Assembly: GCA_029941315.1 (NCBI GenBank)
Contig: JAPYQE010000043.1
Span: forward strand, 1-33,112
Length of the DNA stretch: 33,112 nt
Origin: GCA-2724215 sp015660315
Lineage (GTDB): Bacteria > Latescibacterota > UBA2968 > UBA8231
Direction: 5' to 3'
The notes beneath the pieces are model-generated. The model worked only from the letters and a program-made list of their open reading frames with translations. It searched no databases and had not been told where the DNA came from. This document shows positions 1 to 8,146 of the stretch, piece after piece. Position 1 is the first letter of the stretch. Every line of letters starts with the position of its first letter. The position numbers were made by a program, and so were the translations under genes.

Positions 1-1432
1 CACTAAGGCCGACTTCGTCTAATAGGCGGTTGGCCAGTGCCGGGTCGTGTTCTAAGTAGGCATAGAGGTGCTCGGGTACATAATAGGCGGAGGCTGGAGG
101 CGGCGAGACCTGGCGCGGTTCGCCCTGGCCTAAATAAGCCGCCTCACGCATGGCTTCGCGGTCAAGCGCGTGAGACATCGCGATGCGGAAGCGGCGGTCG
201 TGGAAGAGCTTTTTCAGAACCGGGTCTTTGTGGTTCAAATTGAAGGTGATGGCCATGGTCCCATCGCCGCCGTCGAGCCAGTGGCGGACCTTGTAGCCGC
301 CGTGCTCCTGATTGGCCATAAACAGCGGGTAGTTCTGGAAGGTTGTATGGCGGCCCTGCATGCCGACTTCGCCATTGATGGCTTTGATATTAATCGTCTC
401 GATATCAAAGATCTCAAAGGTCATGCGGTCGATATAGGGCAGTTGCTGGCCGTCGGGATCGACCTTCCAATAGTAGGGATTGCGGATAAACTCAGCGGGC
501 CTGGCCGGTGGGGGCTTGTTGACAATCCAGGGCCAGATGCGCGGGCAGGTGGGGTTGCGATAGTCGTAGCGGTCGGTGAAATACTGATACCAAAAATCCT
601 TGCCCGCAGCGCGAGCCTTGGCCAATAATTCTTCTTGCGGTACATAGCGCGGGTGGAATTGCTTGAGATAATGGGCTGGGTAACTGACGAGCCGGTAGCT
701 CAAATTCGAGGCCATCATTTTGAGAAAGAGGCCATAGGGTTCGGCGTAGCGAAAGCGCACGGTGTAGTCGTCGAGTTTTTCGATCTGCACCAGTTGGCCG
801 CCTTTGTTGTACTCGACGGAAATGACTGGGGTCAGGTCTTTATTCTGCAAGACATCTTCGTACCAGAAAATAATATCGTCGGCGGTAAAGGGATGCCCGT
901 CGGACCAGCGCACTCCACGCCTTAGATGAAAGGTATAGCTGCGGCCCTCGTCGGCGATGTCCCAGTGCGTGGCGAGGTTGGGGCGGATCTCGTGGCCCAT
1001 CGGCCCCCAGCGCATCAGGCCGTCATAGGCCAGGCGGTGGCTGAAGATGCCTATATCAGAAGGACTGGTGCCGTAGCGAGTCCAGGTGCCGCCGTAGGGA
1101 CCGTGCTGGTCGGCGGGCACGATGACCAACGGGTTTTCCGGCAAGCGGTCTGCGACCGGGGGCAAGATGCCGTTCTGGACTAGAGAGTCGAGCATTGGCG
1201 CTTGTTGGAAGGCGCGGCCTTTGGCAGTTGGCCATTCGGCGACCCCGTTGAGGTTTTCCGGCGGGCGGTCCTGACGGGCGGGCGCCGGTAGGGCTTCGAG
1301 ACGGCGCAAATCGGCATCGCCTGCTCCGGAGAGGAAGAACGTGATATGACCGAGGGCTTCAGTGAGAAGAAACAGGCCGAGAGCGACGAGGCCTAAACGG
1401 CGTAGAAAATGCAGTATGGAGCGATACGGCAA
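1..1432 (-). CDS. ABC transporter substrate-binding protein, family 5 (peptide type), partial
   Basis: The reverse strand is open from a TTG at 1432 to the left edge (about 477 codons; the C-terminus lies outside). I chose TTG because an AAAGAG ribosome site sits 9 nt upstream and no ATG precedes the conserved part. Residues 1-35 form a basic then hydrophobic segment (LGLVALGLFLLTEALGH), a signal or membrane anchor. The middle carries the family-5 pattern RWSDGHPFTADDIIFWYEDV near residues 175-195, followed by conserved stretches such as NPYYWKVDP, FNLNHKDP and RFRIAMSHALDRE. Proteins of this family bind oligopeptides or other solutes outside the membrane for an ABC importer. No permease or ATPase gene is in the window; they may lie beyond the left edge. 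Family assignment is firm; the substrate is unknown. Confidence 0.9.
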   Translation of the reverse strand, partial: MPYRSILHFLRRLGLVALGLFLLTEALGHITFFLSGAGDADLRRLEALPAPARQDRPPENLNGVAEWPTAKGRAFQQAPMLDSLVQNGILPPVADRLPENPLVIVPADQHGPYGGTWTRYGTSPSDIGIFSHRLAYDGLMRWGPMGHEIRPNLATHWDIADEGRSYTFHLRRGVRWSDGHPFTADDIIFWYEDVLQNKDLTPVISVEYNKGGQLVQIEKLDDYTVRFRYAEPYGLFLKMMASNLSYRLVSYPAHYLKQFHPRYVPQEELLAKARAAGKDFWYQYFTDRYDYRNPTCPRIWPWIVNKPPPARPAEFIRNPYYWKVDPDGQQLPYIDRMTFEIFDIETINIKAINGEVGMQGRHTTFQNYPLFMANQEHGGYKVRHWLDGGDGTMAITFNLNHKDPVLKKLFHDRRFRIAMSHALDREAMREAAYLGQGEPRQVSPPPASAYYVPEHLYAYLEHDPALANRLLDEVGLS

Positions 1433-1863
1433 TATGATTATCTCTTTATTGCTATGCTTCGCGTCGTGAGTGATTGCACGTAGCGGGAAGTTTTACGGGC
1501 GTCAGACGAAAGACGCGTGATTGTAGCAGAACCTGCTCGGGCCTATATGAGTAGGTAAACTATAGCAAGATAAAATAGTTACGTCAACTAAACTACCCAG
1601 GATGGTACGGTGTGCACCTTCGGCATCGGCCTGGTGTGGCGAGAAGCGCATGTGAGGTCTTAGCGGCGGCTGGGCAGTGGGTATAAATTGATTTTAAAAC
1701 ACGCTACATTGACCTCGGTAGCGCTTGGCAAAACGGTTGTATTGAAAGTCTACATTGCCTTCCTTGAACATGCGATTTTATGACCGGCCGTCGCGCATTG
1801 ATCGAGGCCGCTACCCCCTTGCTGGATATCGACTTCACCGGGCTCTAGGCATTGGGAGGATCA
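1433..1863. other. Divergent intergenic region
   Basis: About 430 bp separate the divergent genes. It holds the leftward promoter at 1559-1587. A 22-residue ORF (ATG 1780 to TAG 1848, MTGRRALIEAATPLLDIDF...) ends just before the ribosome site of the rightward gene; it could be a leader or a truncated gene, but nothing supports translation. No convincing rightward promoter, RNA gene or repeat was seen. Confidence 0.4.
1559..1587 (-). promoter_or_regulatory. Sigma70-like promoter for the ABC substrate-binding protein
   Basis: On the reverse strand a TTGACG -35 box (1587-1582) is separated by exactly 17 bp from a TATAGT -10 box (1564-1559). It lies about 125 bp before the TTG start at 1432, which implies a long 5' leader. 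It is the best promoter match seen in the window; activity is inferred from sequence alone. Confidence 0.55.
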
Positions 1864-3453
1864 GTGGGCTTTGATATATTCAAGTCTATGACGACACAAG
1901 ACGAACTATCCCAGACCTTTGCCCATTATGCCGCGCTGCGTCGTGAGATGTCGCTGTGGGTCGAGCAGAGTATTCAGCGCGACGGGCCGGACCGCCACCA
2001 GGGCGGCGAAGACGAGGCCAATTACGCGTTGGCTTTTTTCCCCCAGTATTTAATCAGCGGCGACGAGCGCATCGTTGAGCGCTTTCGCTCGCTGGTCGCC
2101 GACCTCAAGCACTGGGTCGCGACTGAGGGGCATTTAGGCTATGAGGCCGAGGCCGAGGCGCATCACGGCACCGAGCCTTTTTTATTGTTTCTACCGCGCT
2201 ATCTGGGCCTTTTTCCCGAAGACAAAGAGGCGGCGGCGCTATTGCATGGTGCCGCGCAGCATATTGGTAATTGGGGAGAGGGCGTGCCCGATTGGTACGA
2301 TTGGCAGCGCGATGTTTTTTTGAGCTATCGCATCGGCAGCAAAATCGTCGGTGGGGATGTTATTTTTGAACGCGAATTAGCCGAGCACTTTCGCTTCGTG
2401 CATATCGCCCTGGCAGCATGGCGTATCACGGGCGAGCAGCGTTATCGCGATTGGGCGTTGCGCTATGGCAGGCGACGCGCGGAGCGGCTGTTGGCCGTGC
2501 AAGGGCCGATGCCGATGTTGTGGGACTTGGCAGGTCGGGGTTTGCACCGCGAGGATCTGCAGACGCGGGAGGAGCAGGTGATGGCGGCGGCTAGTCATCA
2601 CCTGCCCGGAGATCCGTTGGCCGGTATTGAGAATCTGCTGGCTTCGGGGGCGGTTTACGTGCTTGGGGATCTCTATTTATTGTCGGGTGATGATATTTTT
2701 CGCGATGCGGCGGCACGTATCGTCGAGCCCTTGCTTGGCGAATTGCTCGATCCCTTCGCCGATGTCGCCGCCGCCGCGCTCTCTTATTATCGCTGGACCT
2801 TTGACGATACCTCGTTCGATGATGCGATGCGCGCGGTGCTGGCGCAGATGTCGGCGGAATCGTCGGCGCCGTGGGCGATGGTTTTTCCCGAAGAACGCGG
2901 TCGTCGCGAGCCGGGGGTCGGCAAGCGCAATGATATGATTTATTGGGGGCAGTGGGCAGAGGATGGCTCGGTGCAGCCTACGCGTGAGCCGTCTACAGCA
3001 GCGTTGGCGTTGGCTTATCAATTGACCGGTGAGGTGGCGTCAGCGAGGCGCTCGCTCGCTGCGGCGGCAGTTAAATTGACGATGGCCAGGCGGGTGTTGC
3101 GCGGTGGTCGCGAGCACGCGGATATGGGTGGGGCGATTTGCTCGGTGGCGGCGGGGCACGGTCGCAATTGGGGTTATGGGGCGGTGACTGGTTGTTATGG
3201 GCCGTTGTTATTGGGCACGCGCGAATTGCAGAGCGCGGTGGTGCCATTGATTGAGTGGGAGGACGGGGCTGTGCCGGAGCAAGTGCTTTCGCTGGTGCGC
3301 CCGCCGGTGGCTGGGGAAGGAGAGATGCTGCTTTTTAACGGTGGCGACCAGCCATTGCACTTGGCTTGGCGTCTTGCGGGTGCTTCGGCGTGGCAGCGTT
3401 TGGCCTTGGCACCGGGTGAGGCGCATCAATGTATTTTGGGGGACAACACATGA
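1864..3453 (+). CDS. Hypothetical (alpha/alpha)-barrel / six-hairpin-glycosidase-like protein
   Basis: An ORF of about 529 codons. The reading frame opens at a TTG (1852), but the ribosome site GGGAGGA (1854-1860) lies inside that extension, so GTG 1864 is preferred; ATG 1888 is also possible. The first 400 residues are helical, with repeated aromatic/acidic hairpin patterns (ALAFFPQYLISGDE, FLLFLPRYLGLFPED, VPDWYDWQRDVFLSYRIGSK), which resembles (alpha/alpha)6-barrel enzymes such as glycosidases and sugar epimerases. The last 80 residues look like a beta domain (FNGGDQPLHLAWRL). No signal peptide is visible. The TGA overlaps the start of the ComA-like gene (ATGA), so the two are probably translationally coupled. 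I recognise no specific family; the fold call is an inference from sequence texture. Confidence 0.7.
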   Translation: MGFDIFKSMTTQDELSQTFAHYAALRREMSLWVEQSIQRDGPDRHQGGEDEANYALAFFPQYLISGDERIVERFRSLVADLKHWVATEGHLGYEAEAEAHHGTEPFLLFLPRYLGLFPEDKEAAALLHGAAQHIGNWGEGVPDWYDWQRDVFLSYRIGSKIVGGDVIFERELAEHFRFVHIALAAWRITGEQRYRDWALRYGRRRAERLLAVQGPMPMLWDLAGRGLHREDLQTREEQVMAAASHHLPGDPLAGIENLLASGAVYVLGDLYLLSGDDIFRDAAARIVEPLLGELLDPFADVAAAALSYYRWTFDDTSFDDAMRAVLAQMSAESSAPWAMVFPEERGRREPGVGKRNDMIYWGQWAEDGSVQPTREPSTAALALAYQLTGEVASARRSLAAAAVKLTMARRVLRGGREHADMGGAICSVAAGHGRNWGYGAVTGCYGPLLLGTRELQSAVVPLIEWEDGAVPEQVLSLVRPPVAGEGEMLLFNGGDQPLHLAWRLAGASAWQRLALAPGEAHQCILGDNT

Positions 3454-4235
3454 GCGAGCATATTTTTGCCGGTCTCGACGGTTTGCCGCGCACTGCAAAG
3501 CCGCGCACTGCTGGTTTAACAATGGTGATCGACTGGGGTTTGGGGCCGCATGCGCAGGAGGATCTGTTGACCGTCGGGGCCGATTATGTCGATCTGGCCA
3601 AGGTCGCCGTCGGCGTATCGCGGCTATTGCCCGATGATTCGTTGCGGCAGAAGATCGGTGTATACCAGCAACGCGGTGTCGAGCCTTTCCCCGGCGGCCA
3701 GTTTCTCGAATACGCCGAGATAAACGGTCTATCTGAACAATACTTGCCGGCGGTGTGCGAAGCTGGTTATCGCTGGGTGGAGGTCTCGGATAATCTGGCG
3801 CCGGTCGGTTTAGCGTGGAAACGGGAGATGATTGCGAGGAGTGTCGGAGAATTTGGCCTCAAAGTGCTGGGGGAAGTCGGGCAGAAAGAGGGTTTAGAAA
3901 GCGCGGCGCCTATGGCGGTGGATGCGGAGACCTGTCTTGAAGCCGGGGCGCGGATCATCCTATTGGAGGCGGCTGAGCTGATTAGCGATGATCCGGATAC
4001 GGCGCGCGAGGTGGAAGAGGTGGTGGTGGTGGCGGGCATCGAGCGGGTGATGTTCGAATTGCCGGGGCCGTGGATCGAAGGGGTGGCGTTGCACGATATT
4101 CACCGGCTGCGCCGCGAGTTGCTGCGGCGCTACGGTTCGGAGGTCAATATGGGCAATGTGAGTCCGGACGAGGTAATCGTTGTTGAAGCGCTGCGGCGGG
4201 GCCTGGGCGCCAATGCAGGTGGCGAAATGCTATAA
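3450..4235 (+). CDS. comA: Phosphosulfolactate synthase family protein (ComA-like)
   Basis: A 261-residue protein. ATG 3450 was chosen because it follows a GGGGGA ribosome site and overlaps the upstream stop; an upstream in-frame ATG (3429) lies inside the previous gene. It shows the ComA TIM-barrel signatures in order: GLTMVIDWGLG (22-32), DYVDLAKVAVG (45-55), PGGQFLEYA (81-89), WVEVSDN (109-115), LGEVGQKEG (140-148), and a C-terminal NVSPDEVIVVEALRRGL. Known family members condense phosphoenolpyruvate with sulfite to (R)-phosphosulfolactate, for coenzyme M in methanogens and for sulfolactate in Bacillus (YitD). Length is normal. Tight overlap with a methyltransferase and proximity to a PLP enzyme suggest a sulfonate metabolite, though the exact substrate here is not shown. 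Confidence 0.88.
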   Translation: MSEHIFAGLDGLPRTAKPRTAGLTMVIDWGLGPHAQEDLLTVGADYVDLAKVAVGVSRLLPDDSLRQKIGVYQQRGVEPFPGGQFLEYAEINGLSEQYLPAVCEAGYRWVEVSDNLAPVGLAWKREMIARSVGEFGLKVLGEVGQKEGLESAAPMAVDAETCLEAGARIILLEAAELISDDPDTAREVEEVVVVAGIERVMFELPGPWIEGVALHDIHRLRRELLRRYGSEVNMGNVSPDEVIVVEALRRGLGANAGGEML

Positions 4236-5200
4236 TGGGAGATATCGAACGCATTGTGGAAGGAGTGTATCCAGCCGCCGCTCTGTTGGCGGGCATGCAA
4301 CTGGATCTCTTTACGCCCTTGGGGGAAAGGCCATACGGCGCCGGCGAATTGGCTAAGTTATTGCATGTGCAGCAAGAGCAGCTGGAAACCTTGCTCTACG
4401 CGTTGGCCGCGGCGGGTTTGCTGTGCGTGCGCGACGGGCGTTTTGCCAATGGCGAGGAGGCGGATCGACGCTTGGTGCGCGGGCGTAGCGGTTTTGTTGG
4501 CGATAAACAGCTGATGTGGTCGCATTGTTTTGCGGCGGTTTTGCATACGGCGGAGAGTGTGCGCAGCGGTCGTCCGGCGGCGCAGGTCGATTTCTCCGCT
4601 CGTGATGATAGTGAATTGGCAGAGCTATTAGGTGGCTTGCACCCCGGGGCTAAAAACGTTGGTCGGGAATTGGCGGCGCTACTCGATATTGCAGAGAGGG
4701 CAGAAGTGCTCGATGTGGGCGGTGGGTCCGGTGGGGTGGCGTTGGGGCTTCTCGAAGTGTGTCCCGGGATCGCGGTCACCGTAGTGGAATTGCCCGAGGT
4801 CGTCGCGCTGACGCGGCGTTTTATTGCCGGCGAGGGGCAGGCCGAACGGGTGCAGGTAATTGAATGCGATCTATGTGCAGAGCGGCCAGTGGGCGCTTTT
4901 GATATGGCGGTACTCAAAGCCTTTGTGCAGGTGCTCGCGGTGGATGTGGCTAAGCGGGCACTCGTGCATGTTTATCAGGCGCTTGCGCCTGGGGGGTGCG
5001 TCGTGATTTACGGCGATATGGTTGACGACTCGCGAGTCGAGCCACCTGAGATGGCGCTTTTTTCGTTGTTTTTTCTCTCGGCGTACGAAAGCGGCCGCGC
5101 CTATACTGAAAGCGAGTACCGATTGTGGTTGCAGGAAGCGGGTTTTGTGCGCGTCGAGGTATTGGAACAGGGCGTGTTACTCGCTCATAGGGAAGGTTAG
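4235..5200 (+). CDS. SAM-dependent O-methyltransferase, COMT type
   Basis: A 321-residue protein whose ATG shares one base with the upstream TAA (TAATG), indicating coupling. Residues 1-90 form a winged-helix dimerisation region (GAGELAKLLHVQQEQLETLL), and the class I SAM motif LDVGGGSGG is at 159-167 with the acidic loop ELPEVV at 185-190. This order matches the two-domain COMT/hydroxyneurospaene-type family. The catalytic His usually found in the LHDW loop is not obvious: the matching position reads LKAFVQVL (about 227-234). It may therefore methylate an acid or phosphate group, or have lost activity. Its position between a ComA-like and a PLP enzyme suggests it methylates an intermediate of that pathway (inference). 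Confidence 0.85.
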   Translation: MGDIERIVEGVYPAAALLAGMQLDLFTPLGERPYGAGELAKLLHVQQEQLETLLYALAAAGLLCVRDGRFANGEEADRRLVRGRSGFVGDKQLMWSHCFAAVLHTAESVRSGRPAAQVDFSARDDSELAELLGGLHPGAKNVGRELAALLDIAERAEVLDVGGGSGGVALGLLEVCPGIAVTVVELPEVVALTRRFIAGEGQAERVQVIECDLCAERPVGAFDMAVLKAFVQVLAVDVAKRALVHVYQALAPGGCVVIYGDMVDDSRVEPPEMALFSLFFLSAYESGRAYTESEYRLWLQEAGFVRVEVLEQGVLLAHREG

Positions 5201-5201
5201 T

Positions 5202-6155
5202 ATGAGCGCGGAAGAACAGCCACCCACTTTCGCCGACGTGCAGGCGTCGGCGGATTTTGTCGGTGCGCACCTGCCGCCGACGCCCTTGCTGCACTGCTGG
5301 AAATTATCCGAGTCGCTTGGTTTCGCCTATCACGCCAAGTGCGAGAATCTGCAACCGGTGGGTGCCTTTAAGGTGCGCGGCGGGGTCAATCTGCTCGGGC
5401 GGCTGGATGCGGCCGAGCGGCAGCGGGGTGTGATCAGCGCTAGCACCGGCAACCACGGGCAATCGCTGGCTTTTGCCGGTCGGCTATTTGGTGTGCCGGT
5501 GGTCATCTACGGGCCCGAGCACAATAGCAATCCGGCGAAAGTGCAGGCGATGCGGGCGTTGGGGGCCGAGGTGCGGCTCTTCGGCCGGGATTTTGACGAG
5601 GCGCGCGAACAGGCCGAAAAAGCCGTGCAGGAGGAAGGCTATCACTTTGTGCACTCGGCCAACGAGCCTTTGCTGATCGCTGGCGTCGGCACGATGGGGC
5701 TGGAGATTTTTGCCGAGTTGCCGGATGTTGATGTCGTGATCGTGCCGGTCGGCGGAGGTAGTGGCGCTTGCGGTAACGCGTTGGTCGCGCGCCATTTTAA
5801 TCCACAGGTCGAAGTTGTCGCCGTGCAGACGGAAGGTGCGCCCGTCTGTTATCGGGCCTGGAAAGAGCGTCGGCTGGATGTGTCGGGGCCGATGACTACT
5901 CGGCACGAAGGTTTGGCGACGCGGGTGGCTTTCGAGATGACCACGCGTATGATGTGGGATCTGGTCGATCGTTTTGAACTGGTGACAGACGCGGAGATCG
6001 ATATGGCTGTCGGTTTATTGGCGACCGAGGCGAAACTGGTCGCCGAAGGGGCGGGGGCTGCGTCGTTGGCGGCGGCGATAAAGCTAAAGGACTATCTGCG
6101 CGGCAAGAAGGTGGTGGGGATTCTGAGCGGTGGTAACGCGTCGCCCATGCTTTAG
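5202..6155 (+). CDS. Threonine/serine dehydratase-fold PLP enzyme
   Basis: A 317-residue protein. ATG 5202 follows GGAAGG and lies 1 nt after the methyltransferase stop; the frame is open further upstream, but that overlaps the previous gene. It is a fold-type II PLP enzyme: the Schiff-base lysine is K57 in VGAFKVRGG, the substrate loop is SASTGNHGQS (79-88), the phosphate loop is GGGSGACG (184-191), and SGGN (309-312) contacts the ring. There is no C-terminal ACT domain, so it resembles catabolic threonine dehydratase, serine racemase or hydroxyaspartate lyase. In this operon it may act on an amino or sulfo intermediate (inference). Its 3' end overlaps the convergent HDOD gene by 4 bp. Confidence 0.85.
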   Translation: MSAEEQPPTFADVQASADFVGAHLPPTPLLHCWKLSESLGFAYHAKCENLQPVGAFKVRGGVNLLGRLDAAERQRGVISASTGNHGQSLAFAGRLFGVPVVIYGPEHNSNPAKVQAMRALGAEVRLFGRDFDEAREQAEKAVQEEGYHFVHSANEPLLIAGVGTMGLEIFAELPDVDVVIVPVGGGSGACGNALVARHFNPQVEVVAVQTEGAPVCYRAWKERRLDVSGPMTTRHEGLATRVAFEMTTRMMWDLVDRFELVTDAEIDMAVGLLATEAKLVAEGAGAASLAAAIKLKDYLRGKKVVGILSGGNASPML

Positions 6156-7486
6156 TCGCCGATACAGCGCTGTACGACGTCTTTGATCTCCTTCGCGCCA
6201 TCGGCGAAGAGCGCGTCACGTATACCGTGGCAATCATCCTCACTCAAATTAAGTTTTTCGAGCACCCTGGGGTCGTAGTGGGGTTGCTCGTCGGGCAGGT
6301 AGCCCATGGCCAATTCCTTGCTCAGGTTATTGGCCAGATGCACCAGGCAGACCAGGTCCGAAGGGTTTTCGGGCACGGCGTGTGTGGCGACGGCGTCGAC
6401 CAGCCCCTTGTCGACTTTGGATTTCATCATCAGCAGCTTGCCGAGGTATTCGTGGTTCGCTACGTCGCCCAACTCGATCTCGGCTGCACGGAAACTGCAG
6501 TGCAGTCGGTGCATCGTCTGCAGGACCTCCTCGAAATGGGACCAGAAGAAGAAGCCGAGCACCAACTTGCCGATATCGTGCAATAGCGAGCCGATCCAAT
6601 AGTCGTTGAAGGGGATCGACTGCTGGAACTCTACCATCTTATTCTTGTAAAGGCGGTCGGCGATCAGGGCGCAGCCGACCGAGTGCGTCCAATAGCGTTC
6701 GAGGTTGAACTGACTCTCCTGGGGTTTGACCAGATTGTTCATCAGTTTGACCTGCTGGGCGATGGCGGCGACCTTCTTGCGGCCAATGCGCACTAAGGCT
6801 TCTTGTAGAGGCCAGTCCCCCTTGTGCCCGACGCCGGCGAAGATCGGTGAGTTGACTACTTGCAGCAGTTTGTGCACGATCGCCGGATCGCTGGTGACGA
6901 CCTCGTCGAGATCCTCGACCGAGGTCTGCGGGTCCTCGACCATATTCATGATTTTGAGGGCGACTTCCGGCAGAGTGGGTAGCGTTTTGAGGTACTTCAG
7001 GCGGTTTTCTATTTTCTGTTGCGCCACTTCGAAGGGCAGTTTCTGCACCGCGTGGTAGAGGTCGCCGATATCGCGTTGGGCGAAAATGCGGCCGACGATG
7101 TCTTGCACCCCGGCGTCACCCCCCTTGAAAGCGCTTTCCCAGGGGCAGTAGTGGATGTTGTCTATGCGGTGCAGTAGGGTTTGGTGGTCGCCGATTAGTT
7201 GCTGGGGCAATACTAAGAACAGCAGGATGTCGCCGTTGAGACTGAGGCTGGCGATCGAGTTTTTGCTGTCGATCTTTTTATGCTCGATCACGAAGGCGCA
7301 GCGGATGCGCCGGCCGTGTTTTTTGACTTGCGCGTAGGCGCCGGCAAAACTGTCGGCGCTGATGATGTCGAGCCCGTAGCGGTAGGTCAGCAGCATATTG
7401 AGAAAACGGGCGATCAACTGCTGCGACTGGCCGGTGGCTTGGACGATCAGGGCGAATTCGCGGTCGTCGGACGGAGGCATTGGCAT
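6152..7486 (-). CDS. HDOD domain protein with degenerate N-terminal domain
   Basis: A 444-residue protein. The first 140 residues resemble a receiver-like fold without a clear phosphoacceptor (FALIVQATGQSQQLIARFL, ILLFLVLPQQLIGD). The HDOD domain follows: LPTLPEVALKIM (169-180), DPAIVHKLLQVVNSP (200-214), GRKKVAAIAQQ and WTHSVGCALIADRLY (266-280). An HD pair is kept in GSLLHDIGKLVL (299-310). HDOD proteins usually act in two-component or cyclic-di-GMP signalling rather than as classical HD phosphohydrolases. It is convergent with the dehydratase gene (4-bp overlap), and the region upstream of its start is decayed. A start at ATG 7480 (MPPSD) is equally possible. Confidence 0.88.
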   Translation of the reverse strand: MPMPPSDDREFALIVQATGQSQQLIARFLNMLLTYRYGLDIISADSFAGAYAQVKKHGRRIRCAFVIEHKKIDSKNSIASLSLNGDILLFLVLPQQLIGDHQTLLHRIDNIHYCPWESAFKGGDAGVQDIVGRIFAQRDIGDLYHAVQKLPFEVAQQKIENRLKYLKTLPTLPEVALKIMNMVEDPQTSVEDLDEVVTSDPAIVHKLLQVVNSPIFAGVGHKGDWPLQEALVRIGRKKVAAIAQQVKLMNNLVKPQESQFNLERYWTHSVGCALIADRLYKNKMVEFQQSIPFNDYWIGSLLHDIGKLVLGFFFWSHFEEVLQTMHRLHCSFRAAEIELGDVANHEYLGKLLMMKSKVDKGLVDAVATHAVPENPSDLVCLVHLANNLSKELAMGYLPDEQPHYDPRVLEKLNLSEDDCHGIRDALFADGAKEIKDVVQRCIGD

Positions 7487-7664
7487 GGGCTATAAGCGGT
7501 GTAATGAGAGTCCCATAAGTAAAGGAAAAGCCTGGTTAAATGCTATAAGAAAATCGCCAACCTGCTGCTTGGAAGGGCCCAATCACCGACTCCCGTAGCA
7601 ATATTCTCTATATCGTCTCCGACCAGCAGGTGGCGGAGGCGGTTGTCGATTTTGTAATGGCAAG

Positions 7665-7915
7665 ATGGCAGCGGATGAGGAAAGGCCTTGTGCCAAGTGC
7701 TGGTACAAATCGATCATCGAGCCAGAGTTGCAGGGCTTGGCTTTGCGCTATGCGCTGAGCCAGCCGATTGCCGCGGCGCTGCCGTTGGGCGCGGAAGGTT
7801 TTTTCGAACGGGCGATTGACATCGCACAACATTTCGCGCCGGTGACTGAGACTAAGGTAGAGGTGTTGAGGCCGCAAGCTGGGGCGCCGCGATTTTTCGC
7901 ACGGCAGAGATGGGG
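7665..7915 (+). pseudogene. Aldo/keto reductase C-terminal remnant
   Basis: The frame from 7665 reads DEERPCAKCWYKSIIEPEL, then LALRYALSQPIAAALPLGAE and GFFERAIDIAQHFAPVTE. This matches the C-terminal part of a bacterial aldo/keto reductase subfamily (CxxCWY, then ALR-LSQP-AA-PPG, then ALD-A-F-P-T). The N-terminal barrel is absent. Immediately upstream, another frame reads IVSDQQVAEAVVDFVMARW, probably part of the same wreckage. The frame stays open to 8144 but loses likeness after about 7915. Not expected to make an active enzyme. Identification is from motif memory, not alignment. Confidence 0.55.
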
Positions 7916-7940
7916 GCTTCCCGGGATTCGCTCGAGCGTG

Positions 7941-8146
7941 TTATGCACTTTGGCTCATCATTGCGACGAATTGTCTGAGCGTGAGTGTGGCAAGGGCCAG
8001 GACCTGAAAGCCGGCCAAGGTTTCCAGCAGTCCTCCGTAACCGCGGGCCAAGCGTCGCAAGCGGGCGGGCATTTGTTGTGGTCTGCGATGCAAAGACGAG
8101 ATGATGGGCGTCGCCCCGATGTCGAAGCGGTGGTGCGGGTATAGTT
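7941..8146 (-). mobile_element. Possible IS5-like transposase C-terminal remnant
   Basis: Reading leftward in one open frame to a TAA at 7941-7943, the sequence gives YPHHRFDIGATPIISSL, then MPARLRRLARGYGGLLETLA and GFQVLALATLTLRQF. The basic RRLA-x-GY stretch followed by a hydrophobic helix resembles the end of IS5-family transposases (RRLAxxYERL...). No DDE residues, no terminal repeats and no start were found. It could also be another decayed protein; confidence is low. Confidence 0.3.

Noticed and set aside
1780..1848. 22-residue ORF before the operon at 1864
   Set aside because: No clear ribosome site and too short to judge; mentioned only as part of the intergenic region.
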